The notes under the pieces were generated by a model, which saw only the letters and a program-made list of their open reading frames with translations, had not been told where the DNA came from and ran no database searches. A stretch of DNA of 64,000 nucleotides from Trifolium pratense (Eukaryota > Streptophyta > Magnoliopsida > Fabales > Fabaceae), in NCBI RefSeq assembly GCF_020283565.1, contig NC_060065.1:45682409-45746408 (forward strand). Reading direction: 5' to 3'. Positions 54,401-64,000 of this stretch are shown here, piece after piece; the first letter of the stretch is position 1; each line of letters begins with the position of its first letter. The position numbers and the translations under genes are program-made.

Positions 54401-54553
54401 ATGGTTTTTGCGCCTACGCTTGGAAACCTTGTTACTGATGTAACAATAGTAAGCAAAGGCAACAAAAAAAGCAAAGACAGCAAGAGAAGCAAGTACAACA
54501 ATTGCTACAACTGCAATCTTGGCCTTTCTTCCATAATCTTTATCTTCCACCAT
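51422..54553 (-). CDS. Membrane-anchored receptor-like Ser/Thr protein kinase (PBL7-like)
   Basis: 405-residue protein kinase of the plant RLK/Pelle class. Exons are 54553-54397, 53490-53246, 53131-52990, 52760-52502, 52373-52241 and 51703-51422; phases agree and all introns are GT/AG. Residues 1-52 have a short N-terminus, one membrane helix ([19 protein letters not shown]) and a basic stop-transfer stretch (KVSKRRRK). The kinase domain starts near [19 protein letters not shown] loop, VAIK lysine, HRDFKSSN catalytic loop, DFG, then GYVAPEY and [16 protein letters not shown]. It is an RD kinase with all catalytic residues. There is no signal peptide or ectodomain, so it probably acts as a membrane-tethered cytoplasmic kinase. 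From memory the sequence is very close to Arabidopsis At3g58690. The Met at 54553 matches that family; an in-frame Met at 54640 would add 29 residues and is less likely. Confidence 0.93.
51755..51915. mobile_element. MITE with GGACACGGACAC inverted ends in kinase intron 5
   Basis: GAAGCATGGACACGGACACC near the left is inverted by GGAGTGTCTGTGCTT at the right, with internal GTGTCCGACACCGGACACG palindromes. This small element type is frequent in plant introns. The remaining intron (51930-52150) holds another common AGCTTAT-rich repeat. Confidence 0.5.
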
Positions 54554-55963
54554 TTTTGAAGAAGCTAAAAACTTTAACAGTGGAAAATGGCTTAAAGGGT
54601 GGTGAGAGAAGCAAGAAGAAGTTGCATTTTGAGCTTTCAAAGTTCGAAGACGGCACTTTGACTCACTCTACTCTCACTCATTTTCTCACTCAGCTTTTTA
54701 TTTGTGGCGCTTACAATAAGAACAAAAAAATGATGATGATAGTAATGTTTTTATTTGCATCTTGCCCCTCAAATTAATTATAATTTTCCAAATAAAAGTC
54801 TCTTTCCAAAAAATATATATATATATATATATTTGGGTAAATCTTTGCAAAAAAAAAATTATAATATCTTCGCAATATTTATTATGTTCTTTTTCCGTTT
54901 ATTTATTATCCCAAAATCAATAGCCAATAACCAAAAACATATATCGAAAGAGATAATTTTTTAAATAAATCATAGTTACTATTATTTTCGTATTTGCACG
55001 TGCAGGTAATTTGGTTAACCCAACAAAAAAATATTATCAAATTTGTCGGTCAGTGTTCTAGTGTGACTTGAGGTCGGATTTGGATCATCTTCTTTACTTT
55101 CCTCTACATCTCTCTCCTCTACATCTCTCTCCTTTCTCTTTATCTCTGTTTTGATTTCAATTTATCTCTTCAATAAAAAATTTAAAAATAATCATGAGAG
55201 AGAGTGAGATTAAGAGAGAGATATAAAGGAAACCGAAATAGATGATCTAATTTCCTTGAAGTCACCTAAGTCTAATATCACATCTTTTAAGCTATATAAT
55301 TCTCATGCATATTAATGTGAAAGCCAATTCTCATATCTTTCAAGGCATGCTTTACTACATACTAACTTGAGTTTGGAGTATTTCCAATAATACAACCAGC
55401 ATTGGTGTTGAAGGCAAGGATATCAACCAAGCACCACCGTCGTATGAGCCTTCTTTCATACATCTCCATCCACCTCCCTCCTTCCAACTCCCCCCACATG
55501 GTGTAAAGGCAATATATAAGGAAATTCAAAGTGTGACAATTTTGTATATACTTTTGAAACCATCACACTTTTATTTTTATTTTTATTTTTCAAACAGTGC
55601 CAAAATATGTTGCCTAAAGTAGTGCAACATGATTTTATGAGCTCTATGCATATTAATCTGGTTTAATTAACTGACAGATTAAACCAAGAAATTTGTGGCT
55701 AAATATGAAGAATGTTTACCAATAACAAGAGTTTAATGGTTGTTCAAAAAAAAAACAAGAATTTAATGGACATAAGCTGACAGAGTAAAAAAAAAAAACT
55801 TTACACACTCAACCAATAAGAATGCTTCAACTTTCATTGTCATCCTTTGTATATTAAAATAGAATACAGTGCTAACAACAATTAGCGCCTAAACATTTTC
55901 AACATATCCCGCCCAAATTCCCTTCACACATCCTTGATATTCTCAATTTTCACTAATTAATAG

Positions 55964-55996
<33 letters not shown>

Positions 55997-56682
55997 TACT
56001 CTGTCAAAATAATAACTACTATTCAGTTTCCATTCACCTTCATCGTAAAAAAACTTCCTCTCTTCCCAAGATACTACATTATTATTACTTTGTAATTATA
56101 TTTCATCATAAATTGTGACGTTTCTTCTTCTTGAGAACCCTTTTCTTCCCTCTCCTCCATTTTGCAAACAAACAACTCTGCTTTTTTTCCTCCATTTTTG
56201 TTCTACATCATCATCATACATGGGATTTTTTTTGGACATTTTTTACATTATCATATACATGTGTAGCAAGTTGAAATTTTATTCGCTATTAGAATCCACT
56301 ATTTATTTTTGAAAGAATTCTTTATGGATGGGTTGAATTTTTTGGGGGTCTTTCTTTTTTGATAGCGCTATGTCTCTTTTATCTCTTTCACATGAATTTC
56401 TTCTCTCTATTTTTATTCTTCAAATTTCTTTTTCTTTCATTCATGTTGTCTGGTATAACAAGTCTATACGCATAACCAATGTTACTGTATTTTGAGATGG
56501 AAATGGTGCAAGCAATTTATAATGGTAATTGGTATGTTGATGCTTAGATAATGGTAATTGGTATGTTGATGCATCATTTTCATTTATGCACTATGATAAA
56601 TATTTAATTGTATTATACATTTTTGTTTTGAGTGTGGTTCTTTTTTGTACATCTATTTTATTGTATTTGAAGATAAAGTTCA
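54554..56682. other. Upstream region of the kinase gene and intergenic DNA
   Basis: The first about 150 bp are the probable 5' UTR and promoter (CT-rich on the plus strand, TCACTCTACTCTCACTC). An (AT)n run is at 54816-54831 and an (AAT)n run at 55961-55996. No clear TATA box or gene seen. Confidence 0.5.
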
Positions 56683-57528
56683 TGTGTACCGACGGTGTAA
56701 AATAATTAATTAAACTCACATTATTGGATGTATGTGTAAAATAACTTTACACCGACGGTGTAAAATAATTAATTAAACTCGCATTATGCATGTGTAAAAT
56801 AATTTTACATCGACGGTGCACAATAATTAAACTCGCATTATTGGAAGATGCATGTGTAAAATAACTTTACACCGACGGTGTAAAATAATTAATTAAACTC
56901 ACATTATTGGATGATGCATGTGTAAAATAACTTTACACCGACGGTGTAAAATAATTAATTAAACTCACATTATTGTATGATGCATGTGTAATAACTTTAC
57001 ACCGACGGTGTAAAATAATTAATGAATGTGTAAAATAACTTTACACCGACGGTGTAAACTCACATTATTGGATGGTGCATGTGTAAAATAACTTTACACC
57101 GACGGTGTAAAATAATTAATGCATGTGTAAAATAACTTTACACCGACGGTGTAAAATAATTAATGCATGTGTAAATAACTTTACACCGACGGTGTAAAAT
57201 AATTAATGCATGTGTAAAATAACTTTACACCGACGGTGTAAAATAATTAATTAAACTCACATTATTGGATGATGCATGTGTAAAATAATTAATTAAACTC
57301 AAATTATTGGATGATGCATGTGTAAAATAACTTTACACCGACGATGTAAAATAATTAATGCATGTGTAAATAACTTTACACCGACGTTGTAAAATAATTA
57401 ATGCATGTGTAAAATAACTTTACACCGACGGTGTAAAATAATTAATTAAACTCACATTATTGGATGATGCATGTGTAAAATAACTTTACACCGACGGTAT
57501 AAAATAATTAATTAAACTCACATTATTG
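56683..57528. repeat. Minisatellite with a 17-bp palindrome in each unit
   Basis: About 16 tandem units in two length classes (about 44 and 66 bp). Most share CATGTGTAAAATAACTTTAC and the perfect palindrome TTACACCGACGGTGTAA; long units add ATTAAACTCACATTATTGG. One unit (about 57275) lacks the palindrome and several have single changes (CGACGATG, CGACGTTG, ACATCGACGGTGCA). The palindrome resembles MITE-end sequence seen near 62957, so the array may have grown from a MITE terminus. It is not a CRISPR: units are contiguous and spacers are not unique. Confidence 0.9.
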
Positions 57529-57654
57529 GGATGAGAAACAATGTATGTATTCGTAGATTAGCTTTATATTATACTTTGTGGTCTGATTTGTATTTGTAGA
57601 ATGATGCAGGATTTCAATGGTATATGAATTAAAATTGAAGTGGTTTGGTAGCTG

Positions 57655-57656
<2 letters not shown>

Positions 57657-57715
<59 letters not shown>
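57657..57715. repeat. (TA)n microsatellite
   Basis: About 29 uninterrupted TA units. Confidence 0.95.
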
Positions 57716-57720
<5 letters not shown>

Positions 57721-58440
57721 ATATACTGTATATAGATTATTTTTCATATTAGTCCTCTTCATGAATATTGAATTAGATCGATAATAACTAAAATCTAATT
57801 TCTATGAAAATAAAAAATTGTTTATTACTTACTTTTGATAGTTGCACGGGCCAAATTTGATCGATAATAACCAAAACTTACCGTAGTATTTGAGTTTTAG
57901 TTGGTATCATGTCTTTGAAATTCTAAAGGAATATTCATGATATTCTTGCAGCGACGTGTATTCTTCTTTTTCTTTTTTAGACAATTTTTTGATAATTTTC
58001 TCTCTTATACTTACATTATATTCTTATTTTCTCTCTTTCTTTATATCTCTCTATTATTTTTATCCAATTAATAAAAAAAGTTATCTCAAAATTATGTAAA
58101 AAAGTTGTTCAAATAACAAATGTGTAGTTTGATGGTGTCTAATCTATTGTCTTTCTACTAAGTATCCCAAAAATTCTACTAGAGTTTATTGACATTAAAT
58201 TACTAATGTATGAAGTTATGGAAGTGTGTTTAGATTACTATTCATGTTCTAGAATTTCACTTACTTTTTTCTCCTAATAAAGCTATCATATTTCTAGGCA
58301 TGTTTTAATCAATTTATTGAGTTCTTCAATGTTCGGAGTACTCCTTTTCTTATTTTTTTCCCACTTATTGTATAAGTTTAACAATAAAATGCGAGACAGT
58401 TGAGGGAACACGGAAGGCAAGAGTCTATTTCACAAGACAA

Positions 58441-58575
58441 AAAAATCAGCTTATAGCTTATGTCTTATAGTTAAAAACATGTTTGGTAATAATCTTTTTA
58501 AAAAGAGCCATCAACCATAAGCTATAAGCTATTAGCTAGCTTATCAGTCATCCGTTAATTTTGCCAAACAGAGCC
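58441..58575. repeat. AGCTTAT-rich MITE-like remnant
   Basis: Repeated AGCTTATAGC/GCTATAAGCT motifs and GCCAAACAGAGCC at the right resemble a hAT-type MITE end. Left boundary unclear. The rest of 57716-59177 shows no gene. Confidence 0.35.
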
Positions 58576-59177
58576 TAAGAGAGAATGGTGATGAAATTTT
58601 TCGGCTATGTTTTGAGTTTGCTTTTAGAACATCTTCAATAGTAATACCACTTTGAGTTTCATATATTACTAACAAATGGTCTCTATAATGTTTATGCAAC
58701 TCACAATGGTACAAAAATAAGCCACTCATACTTCTATTTTTTTATAAAAGTTATTTAAATTGACCCATCATATTAAATAAGGCAACATGTACCCAAAAAA
58801 AAGTCAAATTTTAGGAAAAAACTAACAAAAAAATAAAATGACCAAAGATTAGAGACATATTAAATATGTTTAGGAGAAAACTTAGATAAAATACCATCCA
58901 TTCTTTTTGTCTGTTTTCCACTTAAAATTGACACATAAACAATTTTTTCATGTCAGTTTTTAATAAATTAACACTAAAAATGGAAACATAGGATGCGTGG
59001 TAAAAAAATTGTTGATGTGTCAAATTTTAAGTCTTATACAATATATATTTAAATATTTACATAATTATTTACTTTATTTTTTTGACACTTACATAATTAT
59101 TTACTTAAAAAATATTTTATTCTTCTTCATAGTCATTTTTTTAAGAAAATTATTGTAATATATAACTCCTCCAAAAT

Positions 59178-59209
59178 TCGTCCGTGCATCGCACGGGTAG
59201 AAGAACTAG
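59178..59209 (+). mobile_element. Helitron 3' terminus
   Basis: The hairpin CCGTGCATCGCACGG is followed by GTAGAAGAACTAG and host T, the classic Helitron 3' end. It resembles the 3' end at 8222-8245. I could not find its TC-5' end upstream, so its extent is unknown. Confidence 0.6.
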
Positions 59210-60035
59210 TATCAAGAAAGTGAGGTTAAGTAGAATAACGTGACGGAAAACATGGTTGTGATTGGATGACAGTATAAAATTATTTTGTCTATGCATATTC
59301 TTTTTCTCGGTTTCAAAAGGGTTGGTCCAATCCAAAAACTCTAATTGAGAACTTACTTTTCAAATGATACTCCAGGGTCTTACTTTTGCAAGGTGAATTC
59401 ATTTTTAAAATGTCGTAGAGGGTAATTGTGAATTTGTCATGATCGTGAGGAAAAAATAGTATTGGTACTTGCAGATGTATGCCCAGGAAGTGAAGCAAGC
59501 ATAATGCATTTGTTCCAGTTCTATTTTTTGCATTTCTTCTATTTTCAAAGAAAAACTAAATGCCGCAAGTACCTGGTGCAGATTATGTAATAAAAGCCTA
59601 AAGAACAAAATCCATATGAATCTGCTTCAAAAAAAAAAACAAATCCATATGAATAATTCCAAAATAACTACTATATACTTCTGCAGATTATTTCATAAAT
59701 CAAAATATATATTTACATGTGATTTCAAATTAGATTTAATTGTGCCAGTTTTCAAGATTATAAAAAAAAGTTCAACTATAAATACCGACACAAACATTTA
59801 CTTATTTATTTATGAACACTATTTTGCATATCAAAAGTAAGTTTATGCTGACCATACAACTTTATTTACCAAACTCCATCATTAAGTTTAAACAGGTTAA
59901 AGTTTCAGGCATACATGCAAAAGCAACCAACCCAGGACAGTGAAATATATAAATCCAACTACATAACAGCCGTCAGATTAGATTCAACAGTGTAAAATAG
60001 ATCCAACTACATACACAGCCATCAGATTAGCTTCC

Positions 60036-62286
60036 TCATTTCTTCCCACGCAGTTTGGCACCGAGAGCTCTCTCCAACTTGCCGATTATCTGCTGATTTG
60101 GAATGGCTTTCCCTGACTCATACTCCTGGATCACTTGAGGCTTCTCATTGATAATCTGCAAGCAAACATGCTCCTTATTAATATCAACTGCAATTAATCA
60201 AATTAAGACATAAAACACATGCAGTGGGTGAAGTCAGCAGCAATACTTGAGCAAGTTGCGCCTGAGTAAGTTTCTTGTCTGTCCGGGCTTGCATTATAGC
60301 TTTCTTGAGTTCAGTTGGGACCCGATCATCTGCACACACAAGTCCAGTTACTAGGTATAAGCATTACAGTAGAAAGAGGTGCAACTCATATATAAAAAAG
60401 GGAGTTGATGTTCAATGAAAAATTCTAGTCAGGACAACCAAAATGGGCCTAGTACTTTTAGTATAAGAAACCTAAAACTGGTATATAACAGCAGTGCTAA
60501 TGTGTGACTAATAAACAAAGCCCCTCTGTAAGTTCAATGAAAAATTCTAGTCAGGAAAAACAAAATGGGCATAGTACTTTTAGTATAAGAAACCTAAAAC
60601 TGATATATAACAGCAGTGCTAATGTGTGACTAATAAACAAAGCCCCTCTGTAAAATTAAAAACTTTGAATTGCTGATCACTAGACAATTCTATCTCGAGT
60701 TTCGACATTCATCAAGCAGTAGTAAACCACAATCAACATATTGTACACTGATGCATTTTTATAATTGTTGGCAAGATCACACTATTTATAACAGAATATT
60801 AAGGCAACAAGAGAGGGTATAAAAAATATTTGCCCAGGATGGGGCCTACTATTATAAAAAACAGTTTCATGAGTTCTGAATCAGCGTTGTTAAATTGCAG
60901 GGCAAATTTTTTGACAGACAGAGACAATTTAAGAATTGCCAATGTCGTGTTTATATGGCAGAGTTTTCGCCTGCCACCGTTTGACAACACTCTGGATCTA
61001 CACTATGTCTATCAATTATCAAAGGAGAGATTGAACTACACTAGAACACAGAGTAAATTCACACATTCTCCTGTCCATAACTTAAATTATCATAAATATC
61101 TCTAATATAACTTAAATCTGAGATATGAAATCAAACAACAAAAAGAAGTACATATGTAATCCAAAGCTAAAAAATGAATATGAATATTCTCAGTAATTAT
61201 GGAATGATTGCAAATAACAATTCCATGAACTTCCATACGATATTACACAATTAGCAAAGTAATCTCAGGCTAATAAAAGATTAATGCAAAAAAGAAACAC
61301 TTCCAAATGCCAAAAGTTAACACCAGGTAGTAATACATTTATAAGTAACTTATATAGTGATAATGCTATTGCTATACTTCCAGTTCAATTCACATGCTTC
61401 AACCAACATAGAGGGAAACACCACAAAATTAGGTATACAATACCATATGAAAAACAAAAATGTAGAGTAACCGCACAGTTGCAATATTGTGACGACAACA
61501 AGACATAAACGAAAGAAGCAATAATATACTAGTAGAGTAACCGAAGACTCACGAGCTAAATTCTCTGTATCTTCATCCAGCCTCTTAGTGTTCAATGAAG
61601 TGCTGCTAGAGGCAGCTTTGTTTGTCGCAGCATTATCTGTATCGAACAATCCAAAACAATCAGCACTCTGATCAGCAAAAGACGCAAATAAACGAGAAAA
61701 TCACTTGCATAAAATCGAGAAACATTCAACTATATACTACAACAAAAAAAGATCCATCAATGAAAAAAATCACTTGCAAAAAATCATCTCAAAACTATGT
61801 CTTGCAAACCGAATCTAGAGAATCCAATAATCACATCAAATTTAAACGCATCATATTAATAGATGAACAAAATCAACAACAAAACACGCATTATTTAACA
61901 AGATGAACCCTAATCAGAAATATCAAGAATCAACACCTCAATAAATAGAACCAATACAAAATTAAAATCAAGAATATCATAAACAGAGCATCAAAGAATT
62001 AAACGCTTCGATCAAAATCACAAAGATCAAACAACGAAAAAGTTTCATATGATTTTTTTTATACGAGTTTTGCATCCTAGGGTTAGGGATTTATGAAAAT
62101 GAACAACTAAAGAAATAAAAGGAAAAAAAAAAAAAAAGCTCAACGTTTCTTCATGGTTTCGATATCGGCTCCGGCACGGCGAGCGGCGTTGACGGCTTTG
62201 TCATCTTTTCTGGCAGCGGCGGTGGGAGCTTTTTTGCGGAGAACGACGGGTTCCCAGTCTTGTGAAAGAGGTCCAACTCCTGACAT
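60036..62286 (-). CDS. MBF1: Multiprotein bridging factor 1 (transcriptional coactivator)
   Basis: 142-residue coactivator bridging TBP and sequence-specific factors, acting in the nucleus and linked to stress responses. Exons are 62286-62145, 61636-61553, 60329-60247 and 60155-60036; phases 1, 1 and 0 agree and junctions are GT/AG. The N-terminal MBF1 domain starts [20 protein letters not shown] and includes [22 protein letters not shown]. The C-terminal Cro/C1-type helix-turn-helix (about residues 80-135) includes [41 protein letters not shown] and ends KLRGKK. Length and sequence fit the MBF1a/b group rather than the longer heat-inducible MBF1c. Intron 2 (60330-61552) contains a 122-bp tandem duplication. 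No defects seen. Confidence 0.95.
60411..60654. repeat. 122-bp tandem duplication in MBF1 intron 2
   Basis: TTCAATGAAAAATTCTAGTC starts both copies (60411 and 60533); both end CAAAGCCCCTCTGTAA. A few mismatches separate them. No effect on splice sites is apparent. Confidence 0.9.
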
Positions 62287-62605
62287 GTTTGAGATTTTTG
62301 TGTATGAATTTGGTTATGGCGTTTTTTTTGGTTGCGTTGAGTCGGTTATAGGGTTTTTGTTGTTAGAAGAAAATGATGAAGAAGAAGATGAAGATATAGT
62401 TGAGATTCTTGAGCAAGTTAGCTTTTTGTGTTTGGGCTTTTTGTTGGGCTAATAATGACATGTTGTCAATGGCCCATTTCTTATGTGATGAGATCTTCTT
62501 TTGTCACCTTACAGGTTACTCACGTGTCCTATGTCTTTTCCTTTTTACTCTTCCGTTATTTAAGAATCGAACGTTAAAAAAATGAAAAATTCTAAAAATG
62601 TCGTC

Positions 62606-62831
62606 TACTTAAGTAGAGGACGTTATAAATGTAGGGTGTTTTTGGGCGGTGTCTGCTACTTAAGTAGTAAACGAGGGTATTATGGTAAATTCGTAGGGCG
62701 AGCAAAAAATGGGTAGGGTACTTAAGTAGAGGACGTTATAAATGTAGGGTGTTTTTGGGCGGTGTCCGCTACTTAAGTAGTAAACGAGGGTATTATGGTA
62801 AATTCGTAGGGCGAGCAAAAAATGGGTAGGG
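62606..62831. repeat. 113-bp tandem duplication upstream of MBF1
   Basis: Two almost identical copies, 62606-62718 and 62719-62831, each with TACTTAAGTAGAGGACG, GTTTTTGGGCGGTGTC, GCTACTTAAGTAG and GGGCGAGCAAAAAATGGG. They contain the palindrome CTACTTAAGTAG. They lie 320-545 bp upstream of the MBF1 start on its strand and could be part of the promoter region or of a repeat element. Confidence 0.9.
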
Positions 62832-62949
62832 TGACAAAAGTAAATCTCGAATGTGATTATGATTGTATCCGAATGCATCAAAATTACGAATAAATATTTT
62901 GATGTGTCTTTTGTTTTTCAGCTTCAATTGTGTTTTTCTGTTGAGGAAA

Positions 62950-63110
62950 AAGAATATACACCGACAATATAAAATAATTTCACCATCAATCAATAACCAC
63001 CATGTATTTAGTCACATCATACCACTTTGCCTCACTTTTTTGATATGGTACAAGAAATTAGATGATTTTTATTTTGGATGAGTGTAAAATTAATTTACAT
63101 TGACGATGCA
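62950..63110. mobile_element. MITE-like element related to the minisatellite motif
   Basis: ATATACACCGACAATATAAAATAATTTCAC at the left (in part) and GTGTAAAATTAATTTACATT then GACGATGCATAAAC at the right resemble the TTACACCGACGGTGTAAAAT core of the 56683 array. Boundaries are approximate. Confidence 0.35.
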
Positions 63111-63866
63111 TAAACTTTAAACTATTTTCTATTTATCTGTTTGATATATAAAATTACTTACTAATTGAAGAACAATAAGAGGTTGGTTTAGCTTTCTGAA
63201 TGATTTTGATGAAAGAGTGTATAGCATATAAGATATTAAGATGGTATTGCTTCAGTTTTTTTTTAGACAATATTAATTTTAGTTTTTATTGTTGAACCAG
63301 ATTGATTTGAAGAACAATAATATCTAATCAAAACAAGATAGATTTACCCGAAAATATTTCACTCACTAATCTCACTCACAAAGTATCACACTCCAATATG
63401 CAATTAATCTTAAGGCCCAATTGAAAATCTACATAAAAATCCATTAAAAATAATTTAGTCGCACATGAACTGATTCTCCAAAAAGCATGAATTTGAGCTT
63501 CAGTTTTCAGTGATGAATCTATTGACTAATTGATTTATTCATCAATGAATTAATTCATTGATTTATATAATAGATTCATAGATAACATATAATTTTGAAA
63601 CTTCATTGAATTGATTGATACATTTTTTGAATTAATTCAAATGAGCAAAAATGTGAAAAATATTTTAATGTATGTTCTAAAGTTTTTGAATTAGAACAAA
63701 ACTCGAAATTAACTTTCAAACATATTCTAAGAGCGTCATTTGACTCTGAGGTTAACTTTCATTATTCAAAATACATCGAGACTCGGTGAACAATGATATG
63801 TTATATGATATATGATGGACTCAAATATTAGTAATCTCCGTCCTATCATGTTAGAGAGAATATACA
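63111..63866. other. Intergenic, nothing recognised
   Basis: AT-rich sequence without supported ORFs or bounded repeats. Confidence 0.5.
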
Positions 63867-63883
63867 AAAGCTTAAGACATATT

Positions 63884-63983
63884 TTTTTTGAAGAAGCTAA
63901 ATTAGCCCATCCAAATTGGCGCCAGAGAGAATCGAACCTCATACCTCAAGAGGAGCACACTCTCAGGTCTCAAGCCAAATACC
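63884..63983 (-). mobile_element. Short tRNA-related SINE with 17-bp target duplication
   Basis: The minus strand has a B-box-like GGTTCGATTCTC and a poly(A) tail, seen as a T run at 63884-63889. Direct repeats AAAGCTTAAGACATATT at 63867-63883 and 63984-64000 are identical; the second ends on the last base of the window. Confidence 0.75.
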
Positions 63984-64000
63984 AAAGCTTAAGACATATT

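Noticed and set aside
54554..54640. N-terminal extension of the kinase from the Met at 54640
   Set aside because: The extra 29 residues show no targeting signal, and the shorter start (MVEDKDYG) matches the family N-terminus as I know it.
56683..57528. CRISPR-like array of palindromic repeats
   Set aside because: Units are contiguous and the stretches between palindromes are themselves repeated. The genome is a plant nuclear genome. It is a minisatellite.

Overview
This is nuclear DNA from a flowering plant, most likely a legume. The evidence is AT-rich intergenic sequence, spliced genes with GT/AG introns, plant-type LTR retrotransposons, tRNA-derived SINEs, Stowaway MITEs and Helitron and CACTA termini. 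The legume call rests on the style of the copia LTR at the left edge and on the close fit of the MBF1 and peroxidase proteins to legume forms as I remember them. Medicago or a relative is plausible but not proven. All six host genes lie on the minus strand.

The left 48 kb is a tandem cluster of class III secretory peroxidases. Four genes are visible, here called A to D. A (1212-2778) has only exons 1 and 2 in the window; the end of a Ty1/copia element lies in its second intron. B (10759-13032), C (19259-22461) and D (46183-47793) are complete three-exon genes of 319, 318 and 317 residues with all catalytic residues. An almost identical extra copy of B's last exon (8561-9115) lies downstream of B. 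It arose by a 1.64-kb direct duplication whose edges coincide with a CACTA-type terminus and a Helitron 3' end. The four genes share a core promoter block around the TATA box. B, C and D, plus the orphan exon, share a small inverted repeat in the 3' flank.

Two full-length, apparently young LTR retrotransposons sit between C and D, both in minus orientation. One is a 4.8-kb Ty1/copia element (26500-31296) with an intact 1450-residue gag-pol. The other is an 11.9-kb Athila-type Ty3/gypsy element (33641-45517) with an intact 1858-residue gag-pol and a second 490-residue ORF downstream. Both have 5-bp target duplications and LTR pairs that look identical by eye. The rest of the cluster holds a Helitron, a TRIM, CACTA ends, nested MITEs, LINE fragments, solo-LTR candidates and at least five SINE insertions with recognisable target duplications.

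The right end is gene-poor. A six-exon membrane-anchored receptor-like kinase (51422-54553) is followed by an intergenic region with a striking palindrome-bearing minisatellite (56683-57528), a Helitron 3' end, and a four-exon MBF1 transcriptional coactivator gene (60036-62286). The last 1.7 kb holds a 113-bp tandem duplication, a MITE-like piece and a SINE whose target duplication ends on the last base. The host genes do not form one pathway: the peroxidases act in the cell wall, the kinase at the plasma membrane and MBF1 in the nucleus.
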